From the NCBI RefSeq assembly GCF_034263275.1, contig NZ_CP139559.1, positions 868,001-932,000 of the forward strand: 64,000 nt of DNA, written 5' to 3'. Of the stretch, positions 50,416 to 58,806 are shown piece by piece. The notes under the pieces are model-generated. The model saw only the letters and a list, made by a program, of their open reading frames with translations. It ran no database searches and was not told the DNA's origin. Source of the stretch: Mucilaginibacter sp. cycad4. GTDB taxonomy: Bacteria > Bacteroidota > Bacteroidia > Sphingobacteriales > Sphingobacteriaceae. Within the stretch, counting starts at the first letter, position 1, and each line of letters starts with the position of its first letter. The translations under genes were made by a program, and so were the position numbers.

Positions 50416-53400
50416 ATGAATATATCTCTATTTTCAAATGGAGTAATTCGTCATGTATTAATATTAATGAAAATTACCTCGCTTGCCTGCTTTGTGGTTT
50501 GCCTGATGTGCTTTACGGCCGTGGCAAACAACTCGTTCGGGCAAAAATTCCTGGAGGTATCGGTTACGCTCAAATTAAAAAATGCCAAGCTAACCGATGC
50601 GCTGGATAAGATCTCGAACGAAAAGCATATCAAATTTGCCTACGCCGATAATGTACTTAAACCAACTTATGTTGTGACGCTTAAGGTTAAAGACAAAAGT
50701 ATCAGGGAAGTACTTGATCAGGTATTAACTCCCTTCAATCTCAGCTATAAGATCATTGACGATGTTATTGTTATTGACGAAAAGCCCGAAATTGAAAGCA
50801 ATACGGGAGGGATTGAGCATGGCCCCAGGCAACCCATCAAAATCAAAGGTAAAGTTACCGACGAAAACAACTTAGTTATACCCGGCGCAAGCGTACGGGT
50901 TAAAGGCACCACCATAGGCACAGTGACCGATATTAATGGTAATTATACCATTGATGTACCTGATGCCAATGGAACCCTCGTATTTAACTTTATAGGCTAT
51001 GCAGCTAAAGAGCAGCCTATTGGCAATGAGGCCACGATAAATGTGCAACTGGTTCCCGAACGTACCTCGCTTAATGAGGTGGTGGTGGTAGGCTATGGTA
51101 CCCAGCGGCGTTCAAACGTTATTGGCGCGGTAGATCAGATCAGCGCTAAAGCCATTGAATCAAAGCCTTCCATAAACTTAACGCAGGCATTGCAAGGCAC
51201 GTCGCCCAACCTTATCATCCAGCAAACCAGCTCCGAACCCGGAGCTTATGCCAATGTGAACATCAGGGGGGTAAGCACGCTTAATGATAATACACCCCTG
51301 GTGGTTATAGATGGTATTACCGGCGGCGATATCAACCTGCTTAACCCTTTGGACATCGAAAGTCTTTCGGTATTGAAAGATGCAGGTTCAGCAGCTATTT
51401 ATGGTTCGCGTTCGGCCAATGGTGTTATTTTGGTTACTACTAAAAAAGGTAAAAATAACTCGCGTACTACGGTTAATTATAACGGGCAGGCAGGTATCCA
51501 ATCGCCGCATGTGGGCTATAAACCGGTACACAGCTATGAAAATGCCATTTTACGCAACGAGGCTATGGTTAATGCCGGTTTGCAGCCAATTTATAGTCCG
51601 CAGGATATCCGCAACTTTCAGCAGCAGGGCGATCAGCAATGGTTTCTGGACGCTATTTTAAAAGATTCGTGGCAACAAAGTCACAACTTGAGCTTAACAG
51701 GCGGTAATGCTACCACCTCGTTCCTGGTATCTGCCGGGGTGACCGATCAGCGCAGCAATCTTGTTGGGCCGGATTACGGCTTAAGGCGCTATAACTACCG
51801 CATGAACTTAACCAGTAACTACGGTAAGTTAAAGCTCACAAGTATCCTTGCCTATTCGCGCTCTGAAATCCGCGAACACTCCTACAGCACTGGGACTTTG
51901 ATTGTTGATGCGGGCCGTACACCTACCTATTATAAAATAAAGGATGATCAGGGCCGGTACCTTACCAATGATGTACTGACCGAGTTTAACCCGCTGGGGA
52001 TCCTGGAGCAGGGCGGCTATCGTACCCATGATGATGACAACCTGTTGGGCAACTTAAATGCCGAACTGTCGGTTACCAAAGACTTTAAGCTCAAAGCCGT
52101 TTTTGGCGGACGGTTACTTGCAAATCACCAGTTTACAAGGGTTAAGCAGGTTAACTTTTATCCTTCAGGCACTTATGGGGCCGACAGGAACACCAACGAT
52201 GATAATAACAAGAACCTGTTTACCAATACCCAGTTACTGGCCGAATATGCTAAAACCTTCAATAAATCGCACAATGTTGACGTGCTTGTAGGTGTAGCGA
52301 ATGAATCAACAACCAGTAAGGCAAACAGCATCCACCTAAAATATACCGATCCTGAACTGGGCACACCTACTACAGGTACTATCATTGATCCAAGTTCAAC
52401 GGCTTCAAATAATGCTACTACCGAAACCAGCCTTAATTCATTGTTTGGCAGGGCAAGCTACTCGTACATGAACAAGTACTATGGTGAGTTTGATTTTCGT
52501 GTAGACGCTTCATCAAAATTTGCACCACAAAACCGTGGCGCTTTCTTCCCTTCGGTATCGGGTGGCTATCGCTTTACCGAGGAGCGCTTCATGCAAAACT
52601 ACCGCAACAATATCGGCGATCTGAAACTGCGTGCATCATACGGTATTTTAGGTAACCAAAGTGTTGGCGATTATCAATACCTGCGTACTTACGGCCCTTT
52701 CCAAAATGCTTATGGCTTTAACAACTCAGGTGTAGGCGGTACAGCTATAGCTTTTGCCAATCCCGATTTGCGCTGGGAGCGTGCTGCAACACTTAACATT
52801 GGGGTTGATGCCGGCTTCCTGAAAAACAGTTTGACCGTTGCTATTGATTACTTCAATAAAACCACCCGCGATATCCTGCTGCCCCCAATTGTACCGGGAA
52901 CGTTTGGCGCCGGTTTGCCAAGCTATAACGCGGGTAAAGTACAAAACCACGGCTGGGAGCTAACGGTTAACTACTACCTTACTACGCAAAACTTTAAACA
53001 TTCCTTTAGCTTCAACGTAGCCGACAGCAAAAACAAGGTGCTTTACCTCGAAGGCGGCGATCAGCTGAAAAGCTATGATGAGATGCAGGTGATCAACCGG
53101 GTAGGCTTGCCGATAGGCTCATATGTTGCCTTAAAGCGCGATGGTTATTTTCAAAACCTGGATGATATTAAAAACGGGCCTAAGCCAACCGGCTTAACCG
53201 TATCACCGGGCGATAACCGCTATGTGGACGTTAATGGCGATGGAGTAATTGATGATAACGATAAGTTTGTTTTCGGCAACCCGTTCCCCCGTTTAACTTT
53301 TGGGTTTACCTACAATGTAAGTTATAAAGGTTTTGACTTTAACCTGTTTTTGCAGGGCGTGGGTAAACGCAGTATGTTTATCAGGGGTGAGCAGGTTGAG

Positions 53401-53805
53401 CCTTTCCACGTAAACTATTCGCAGGTTATTTACCAGCATGAGCTTGATTTCTGGACACCTCAAAATCCCGACGCCCGTTTCCCGAGGCTTGCAGCCAGCG
53501 GAAGCCAGTCAAACGAAAACAACTTCAGGCGTGGCTCAGATATGTATTTGTTTGATGGCAAATACCTGCGCGTAAAGAATGTACAGGTAGGCTACACACT
53601 TCCAAATGCATGGGCCAAATTGTTGGGCTTACAAAAACTGAGGGCTTATGTGTCGGGCCAAAACCTGCTTACGTTTTCGGGCGTGAAGTTTATCGATCCT
53701 GAATCGACAGAATTTAACAGTAACCTGGGGGCAGGTGGCGCTAACAGCGCGAGGTCTTACCCAACGCCCATTTACTATGGTTTTGGTTTAGATGTAACCC
53801 TATAA
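50416..53805 (+). CDS. SusC/RagA-type TonB-dependent receptor
   Basis: 1129 residues from the ATG at 50416; the frame extends to a GTG at 50347, but the chosen ATG starts a sensible signal (to about residue 43, ANNSFGQ). STN domain about 50-125 (LTDALDKISNEKHIKFAYAD), carboxypeptidase-like domain about 140-225 (IPGASVRVKGTTIGTVTD), plug with the SusC box VVVGYGTQRR and DAGSAAIYGSRSANGVILVT, then the barrel. SusC imports oligosaccharides through the outer membrane. With a GH76 enzyme two genes downstream, alpha-mannan fragments are the likely ligand. Confidence 0.95.
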   Translation: MNISLFSNGVIRHVLILMKITSLACFVVCLMCFTAVANNSFGQKFLEVSVTLKLKNAKLTDALDKISNEKHIKFAYADNVLKPTYVVTLKVKDKSIREVLDQVLTPFNLSYKIIDDVIVIDEKPEIESNTGGIEHGPRQPIKIKGKVTDENNLVIPGASVRVKGTTIGTVTDINGNYTIDVPDANGTLVFNFIGYAAKEQPIGNEATINVQLVPERTSLNEVVVVGYGTQRRSNVIGAVDQISAKAIESKPSINLTQALQGTSPNLIIQQTSSEPGAYANVNIRGVSTLNDNTPLVVIDGITGGDINLLNPLDIESLSVLKDAGSAAIYGSRSANGVILVTTKKGKNNSRTTVNYNGQAGIQSPHVGYKPVHSYENAILRNEAMVNAGLQPIYSPQDIRNFQQQGDQQWFLDAILKDSWQQSHNLSLTGGNATTSFLVSAGVTDQRSNLVGPDYGLRRYNYRMNLTSNYGKLKLTSILAYSRSEIREHSYSTGTLIVDAGRTPTYYKIKDDQGRYLTNDVLTEFNPLGILEQGGYRTHDDDNLLGNLNAELSVTKDFKLKAVFGGRLLANHQFTRVKQVNFYPSGTYGADRNTNDDNNKNLFTNTQLLAEYAKTFNKSHNVDVLVGVANESTTSKANSIHLKYTDPELGTPTTGTIIDPSSTASNNATTETSLNSLFGRASYSYMNKYYGEFDFRVDASSKFAPQNRGAFFPSVSGGYRFTEERFMQNYRNNIGDLKLRASYGILGNQSVGDYQYLRTYGPFQNAYGFNNSGVGGTAIAFANPDLRWERAATLNIGVDAGFLKNSLTVAIDYFNKTTRDILLPPIVPGTFGAGLPSYNAGKVQNHGWELTVNYYLTTQNFKHSFSFNVADSKNKVLYLEGGDQLKSYDEMQVINRVGLPIGSYVALKRDGYFQNLDDIKNGPKPTGLTVSPGDNRYVDVNGDGVIDDNDKFVFGNPFPRLTFGFTYNVSYKGFDFNLFLQGVGKRSMFIRGEQVEPFHVNYSQVIYQHELDFWTPQNPDARFPRLAASGSQSNENNFRRGSDMYLFDGKYLRVKNVQVGYTLPNAWAKLLGLQKLRAYVSGQNLLTFSGVKFIDPESTEFNSNLGAGGANSARSYPTPIYYGFGLDVTL

Positions 53806-53816
53806 TACTATCTATC

Positions 53817-55442
53817 ATGAAAAAATATTCGACATATAAAACCGCCTTCTTAGTATTACTGGCCAGTATATCGGCCTGTAAAAAGCTCGACCTGGCGCCA
53901 ACCAATAAGTTCACCGACAGCAATTTCTGGACAACCACCGAAAAGGCCGATGCGGTACTTAATACAGCCTACTCGCAAATGTTTAGCAACGACTATTTCT
54001 TCTATAATGAAGGAGCGTCGGATAACGCGTACAATGGTCGCGGAGATAACCAGGGTGCAGCCTCGCTTGCCGCAGGTACTTACGATCCATCATTGGGGCG
54101 GATCAAACAGGAGTGGGGCTTCCATTACAGCGGCATAAAAACCTGCAACATTTTCTTAGAGAATGTAGATAGGGTAACTGCTATGGATGCAACGCTGAAA
54201 GCCCGCATGAAAGCCGAAGCAAGGTTTATCCGTGCTTTCCATTATTTTATGCTTGAAACCTGGTGGGGCGATGTGCCTTTGTTTGATAAAGACATCAGTA
54301 TTGACCAATCAAAAAGCATTGCACGCACGCCAAAAGCACAGGTTGTTGATTTTGTGCTGAAGGAGCTTGATGCCGCCACAACTGATTTGCCGGTTAATAC
54401 CGCTTATAAAGATGCCGACAGAGGGCGTATCACCAAAGGTGCAGCTATCGCCTTAAAAGCAAGAGTGCTGCTGTATGAAAGCCGCTGGCAGGAAGTTGCC
54501 GCTACCTGCGAAAAGCTGATGAATGATAACAGCAATGGCACCTACAGTCTGTTCCCGTCATATGAGGGATTGTTTTTACCGCAAAATGAATACAACAGCG
54601 AGGTGATCTTCGACCTGGAATTTGTTCCGGATGTGCGCACATACAGCAACTTTTTTGATATGGCGCCGCTTGCTGTTGGTGCCCGCTTAAACGCCCTTGC
54701 CCCAACCCAGGAACTGGTTGACAGTTACCTGATGGAAAACGGCAAAAAGATCACGGATGCGGGTTCGGGATACGATGAAAACAATCCATATGTAAATCGC
54801 GACCCAAGGCTTACCAATACGGTTGTGTACAATGGTTATAAATGGAAAAAGCCCGATAACAGCGTTCAGGTAATTTACACCAAACCGGGCGATGATCCCG
54901 GCGCTACCAAGCCTGATGAATATGCGCCTGGCAAAGTAAGCTCGCCTACTGCTTATTATACCCGTAAATATTACGACCCTTCATCTGCCGTAAATTTTCA
55001 ATCTGCCTTAAACCTGATCCTGATCCGTTATGCCGATGTACTGCTGATGTATGCCGAAGCTAAAAATGAGCTTGGGCAGTTGGATGCCGGTGTTTGGGAT
55101 AAAACGATAAAAGCGCTGCGCAGCCGGGCTGGCTTTACCGATGCTCCTGCACTTAACTTCAGCGCAGCCGGACAGGCCGACTTAAGAGATATTGTGCGTA
55201 ATGAGCGCCGTGTAGAGCTGGCTATGGAAGGCCTGCGGGTATTTGATATCCGCCGCTGGCATACTGCCGAAACCGTTCTGAACGGCTGGGCGCATGGTGC
55301 CAAGTATGGCCCTGCATCTGTTGATAACGGTTATATCAGGGCTAACCTGCGCACTTTTGACAAGGGGAAAAACTACCTGTGGCCAATCCCGCGCGATGAG
55401 CGCGCCGTTGACCCTAACCTAACTCAAAACCCGGGCTGGTAA
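53817..55442 (+). CDS. SusD/RagB-family glycan-binding lipoprotein
   Basis: 541 residues. Lipobox LLASISACKK (Cys21) followed by the SusD-like TNKFTDSNFWTTTEKADAVLN and RFIRAFHYFMLETWWGDVPL (TPR-like helices), with RNERRVELAMEGLRVFDIRRW and the WPIPRDER ending. Starts 11 bases after SusC. It presents the glycan to the receptor at the cell surface. Confidence 0.96.
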   Translation: MKKYSTYKTAFLVLLASISACKKLDLAPTNKFTDSNFWTTTEKADAVLNTAYSQMFSNDYFFYNEGASDNAYNGRGDNQGAASLAAGTYDPSLGRIKQEWGFHYSGIKTCNIFLENVDRVTAMDATLKARMKAEARFIRAFHYFMLETWWGDVPLFDKDISIDQSKSIARTPKAQVVDFVLKELDAATTDLPVNTAYKDADRGRITKGAAIALKARVLLYESRWQEVAATCEKLMNDNSNGTYSLFPSYEGLFLPQNEYNSEVIFDLEFVPDVRTYSNFFDMAPLAVGARLNALAPTQELVDSYLMENGKKITDAGSGYDENNPYVNRDPRLTNTVVYNGYKWKKPDNSVQVIYTKPGDDPGATKPDEYAPGKVSSPTAYYTRKYYDPSSAVNFQSALNLILIRYADVLLMYAEAKNELGQLDAGVWDKTIKALRSRAGFTDAPALNFSAAGQADLRDIVRNERRVELAMEGLRVFDIRRWHTAETVLNGWAHGAKYGPASVDNGYIRANLRTFDKGKNYLWPIPRDERAVDPNLTQNPGW

Positions 55443-55486
55443 ATCAATAATTATTTATAAAAAAGACATTATAATCAATTACGATC

Positions 55487-56623
55487 ATGAAAAATATTAC
55501 ATACTGCCTTATGGCAGGCATCATAACCATTTTAATGCTAACAGGCTGTAAAAAGGATAAAACCTTGCAGCATACACAGGTATCGGCAGTAACCAACCTG
55601 TTTGCTCCTGCAAATAACAAATTCATTCAACTGGAGCCGGTAACCGGTTCGGCCACTTTTGAATGGGCCGAAGCTCATGCCGAAGACAATGGCCTGGTGT
55701 TATATGAAGTGGCTTTTGATAAAGAAGGCGGTGATTTCTCAAAACCTGTTTATACCATTCCTTCAGATGCTAACGGTTTGTACAACAAACTTACCATCTC
55801 TTATAAAGACCTGAATAAGGTGGCCGATCTGGCGGGGATCCAGCCGCAGGCCACCGGTAAATTGAAATGGACCGTAATGTCATCAAAAGGCATCAATGTG
55901 GTTAAGGCAACTGCTTCAAGCATTATTGAGGTTCAGCGTGCTGCCGGCTTTACCGATATTCCTGCCGATCTGTACCTAACCGGTTCAGCTACCGAAGGCG
56001 GCGAAGACTTAAGTAAAGCTGTACACTTTAAGCAAACCGCCGCCGGTGTATTCGAGGCCTGGACATCAATAAAAGCGGGTACCTATCACTTTGCCGAACG
56101 TAATACGGGCACACCTGCCACTTATTCTATCGATGGCGTTAAACTTTTAAAAGATGGTAATACCACTGTAACCGGGGCAACCAAGGTTGAACGTATTGTG
56201 GTTGACTTTACTTCGGCCTCAGCTGCGATAACCGAAGTGACAGAAGTTGGTTTATGGTTTGCTGCCGATAATAAAGTTTGGTTTCCGATCCCTTACAAAG
56301 CAGGTGGTAAATGGGAAATTGATAATGCTTCTATCGTTTTCCACCAGGAGTCATGGGGTAGGGACGAGCGTTATAAGTTCCGTTTTACTCTTAAAGACGC
56401 ATCCGGCAATAGTTCAACCCAGTTTTACGGAAGCAAAAACTCAGATAACAGTCGCCCGGATGCCAATACAGCTAAATCATTCTGGTACATGGTGCCGGTT
56501 AATAATGCGCAGTATGATTTCTGCTTTAAGTTTACCGGGGCAGCCGATAATCACAACGCAGATATCGTAGTTGATTTTAGCGCCGATGCGACCGCCTACA
56601 CCCACATTGTTACTGTTAAATAA
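55487..56623 (+). CDS. SusE/SusF-type outer-membrane glycan-binding lipoprotein
   Basis: 378 residues with a lipobox (LMLTGCKKD, Cys21). The N-terminal SusE-like Ig domain (about 35-140) begins with LFAPANNKFIQLEP and TFEWAEA. C-terminal beta domains of the SusF/SusE type follow (DLYLTGSATEGGEDLSKAV; later KWEIDNASIVFHQESWGRDERYKFRF is split here: KWEIDN, then ERYKFRF). SusE and SusF bind starch or other glycans at the surface and aid capture. 44 bases after SusD. Confidence 0.85.
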   Translation: MKNITYCLMAGIITILMLTGCKKDKTLQHTQVSAVTNLFAPANNKFIQLEPVTGSATFEWAEAHAEDNGLVLYEVAFDKEGGDFSKPVYTIPSDANGLYNKLTISYKDLNKVADLAGIQPQATGKLKWTVMSSKGINVVKATASSIIEVQRAAGFTDIPADLYLTGSATEGGEDLSKAVHFKQTAAGVFEAWTSIKAGTYHFAERNTGTPATYSIDGVKLLKDGNTTVTGATKVERIVVDFTSASAAITEVTEVGLWFAADNKVWFPIPYKAGGKWEIDNASIVFHQESWGRDERYKFRFTLKDASGNSSTQFYGSKNSDNSRPDANTAKSFWYMVPVNNAQYDFCFKFTGAADNHNADIVVDFSADATAYTHIVTVK

Positions 56624-56689
56624 TATTAACCGCTGCCTGCTGCTATGCTGTTAAACGCATGGCGGCAGGTTGATGATAAAAGATATTTT

Positions 56690-57847
56690 ATGAAAAATAA
56701 GCTATTCAATAACATAGCCAATGTTGCCCTTGTGGGCGCTATGGCCATGACTTTTTCATCGTGCTTAAAGGACAAACCTTTCCCGCTGTACGGAAATAAA
56801 GCTTCGGCAAAGGTGGAATATAAGTACGCCGAAACGGCAGATTCCTTACAGGAAAAAACATATACCACGTTCATATCAGCAAACGGGAATTACTTCGTAG
56901 CAAATAACGCGGGTAGCACCACCTTTAATTACTGGCCCAATGCCCATACGCTGGATGTTTTTACCGATGCCTACCTGCGCACCAATAATGATGTCTATAA
57001 GCAAAGAATGAGCTCGCTTTTGGCCGGGATTAAAACCACTAATGGCGGTCTTTCCAATAATTTTTATGACGATATGGAATGGCTGGATCTGGCAAACCTG
57101 CGCGCTTATAGTGCCACAAATGATGCCGCTTATCTTACAGCTGCCCACACGCTTTGGACAGACATCCAAACCGGCGAGAATAATAACCAGGGTGGCGGTA
57201 TAGCCTGGCGCAAAAATCAGTTGGATTATAAAAACACACCTGCAAATGCACCTGCCATTATTTTTGCCGCCCGCTTATATGCGCTGGAAAAAAATGAGGC
57301 CGACCTCGCGACAGCAAAAAGATTATATACCTGGCTAAAGAAAACCCTGCTTGATCCTTCGGGTATTATCTGGGATGGCATAAACGCCAATGGCGACGGG
57401 CAGATCAGCAAGTGGAAGTTTACCTATAACCAGGGGATATTTATTGGCGCAGCACTGGAGCTCTATCATGTTACCAAAGATGCCGCCTACCTTACTGATG
57501 CTGTAAACACTGCCAATGCCACCATTAATGATACAGATATTTCACCCGGCGGGATCCTGAAATCGGAAGGACAGGGCGATGGTGGTTTGTTTAAGGGGAT
57601 CCTGATCAGGTATCTTACATTACTGGCCCTTGATCAGGATGTTGCTGAAACCGATAGGACTAAGTTTATCAGCTTCCTCAAATTTAACGCCGAAACTTTG
57701 TACACAGCAGGTATCGAAAGGCCATCGCTTATGATCAGCCCGGATTGGAAAAAGCAACCATCGGGAACAACAGACCTTACTACCCAGTTAAGCGGTGTAA
57801 TGATGGTTGAAGCCGCTGCTACTTTGAAGAAGGCAGGGAAGTTGTAA
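56690..57847 (+). CDS. GH76 endo-alpha-1,6-mannanase-type lipoprotein
   Basis: 385 residues from the ATG at 56690, chosen for its lipoprotein signal (MTFSSCLKD, Cys25). The (alpha/alpha)6 barrel carries the family's catalytic NFYDDMEWLDLANLRAY with the double Asp at 127-128, then GGGIAWRKNQLDYKNTPANA and FTYNQGIFIGAALELY. GH76 enzymes cut the alpha-1,6-mannose backbone of yeast mannan. Being a lipoprotein it is probably on the cell surface. It is the last gene of the locus. Confidence 0.92.
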   Translation: MKNKLFNNIANVALVGAMAMTFSSCLKDKPFPLYGNKASAKVEYKYAETADSLQEKTYTTFISANGNYFVANNAGSTTFNYWPNAHTLDVFTDAYLRTNNDVYKQRMSSLLAGIKTTNGGLSNNFYDDMEWLDLANLRAYSATNDAAYLTAAHTLWTDIQTGENNNQGGGIAWRKNQLDYKNTPANAPAIIFAARLYALEKNEADLATAKRLYTWLKKTLLDPSGIIWDGINANGDGQISKWKFTYNQGIFIGAALELYHVTKDAAYLTDAVNTANATINDTDISPGGILKSEGQGDGGLFKGILIRYLTLLALDQDVAETDRTKFISFLKFNAETLYTAGIERPSLMISPDWKKQPSGTTDLTTQLSGVMMVEAAATLKKAGKL

Positions 57848-57862
57848 AATGCTATAATCTGT

Positions 57863-58231
57863 CGTCATGCCGAACTTGGCTCGGCACCCCACCAGAAAGG
57901 TATGCGATTTGCTTAGCATGTGGCTTAGCAAGTGTGGTGTTGAAACAAGTTCAACATGACGACAATTTTTTAATCATCGTCATGCCGCACTTGGCTCGGC
58001 ACCCCACAACAAAGGTATGCGATTTGCTTAGCATGTGGCTTAGCAAGTGTGGTGTTGAAACAAGTTCAACATGACGACAATTTTTTAATTATGTCATGCC
58101 GAACTTGTTTCGGCACCCCACGAGAAAGGTAGTCGATTTGTTTAGCATGCGGCTTAGCAAGTGTGGTGTTGAAACAAGTTCAACATGACGACAATTTTTT
58201 AATTATGTCATGCCGAACTTGTTTCGGCACC
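57863..58231. repeat. Tandem palindromic repeats, three full copies plus a left half
   Basis: Copies start at about 57863, 57978, 58092 and 58206, a period of 114-115. Each full copy has a left arm TGCCGAACTTGGCTCGGCA (or the TTTCGG variant), a middle with TTGCTTAGCATGTGGCTTAG, and a right arm TGTTGAAACAAGTTCAACA. The left and right arms face each other as an imperfect inverted pair, so each copy can fold as a clover-like structure. The fourth copy stops after its left arm, where the GIY-YIG gene begins. The gap 57848-58318 holds no gene. Confidence 0.9.
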
Positions 58232-58318
58232 TCATGTGCCGGGTCTGCAGCATGTAAAACAATGAGGTTTTGTTTTGAGTAAGGAATGTCTTAATTTGGC
58301 ATAACTAACCCAATCACA

Positions 58319-58618
58319 ATGCCAGATAAACAAGGTCATGTTTACATTATGACCAATGCCTATCGTACTACATTTTATATCGGCGTCACAAGCGATCTCC
58401 GTGCAAGAATTTGGCAGCATATTAATGGAGAAGGTTCATTATTTGTGAAGAAGTATCGCTTATATGACTTGGTTTATTATGAACACTTTCATAGAATAAC
58501 CGATGCTATTGATAGAGAAAAGCAATTAAAGAATTGGCATAAGGATTGGAAAATCAACCTGATCAAATCTATTAACCCAACGATTAAGGATTTAAAGGAA
58601 GATTTGGAATTGGATTGA
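58319..58618 (+). CDS. Small single-domain GIY-YIG nuclease (UPF0213-like)
   Basis: 99 residues. HVYIMTN (7-13) and TFYIGVTSDLRARIWQH (18-34) are the GIY-YIG core in its VYI..YIG form with the conserved Arg, and Glu68 in REKQLKNW is the metal ligand. Single-domain members are widespread in Bacteroidota, and their role is unsettled. This one lies inside a split repeat copy, between exact 25-base inverted repeats at 58207-58231 and 58660-58684. Confidence 0.9.
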   Translation: MPDKQGHVYIMTNAYRTTFYIGVTSDLRARIWQHINGEGSLFVKKYRLYDLVYYEHFHRITDAIDREKQLKNWHKDWKINLIKSINPTIKDLKEDLELD

Positions 58619-58659
58619 TATTATCCGGTTGCTTAGCTCACGTGTTTCTTAGCACGCGG

Positions 58660-58684
58660 GGTGCCGAAACAAGTTCGGCATGAC
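58660..58684. repeat. Right arm of the split repeat flanking the GIY-YIG gene
   Basis: These 25 bases are the exact reverse complement of 58207-58231. The preceding stretch (CTTAGCTCACGTG, TTAGCACGCGGG) resembles the central part of a full repeat copy. Confidence 0.92.
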
Positions 58685-58700
58685 GTTAGATAAAACTCTT

Positions 58701-58783
58701 GTCATCCCGAACTTGTTTCGGGATCCCACGGGAAAGGTTGGTGCTTCTTTGCATGTGGGATGCCTAAACAAGTTCGGCATGAC
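58701..58783. repeat. Further diverged copy of the palindromic repeat
   Basis: Left arm ATCCCGAACTTGTTTCGGGA (from about 58703), middle TTTGCATGTGGGATG, right arm TAAACAAGTTCGGCATGAC. Same layout as the copies before the GIY-YIG gene but with a C-rich left arm as in the 47-kb array. Confidence 0.8.
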
Positions 58784-58806
58784 GGTGGATTAAATATACC
58801 ATCCCC

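Noticed and set aside
57863..58231. A second possible CRISPR-like array
   Set aside because: Same reason: the units are near identical from end to end and can fold as palindromes.
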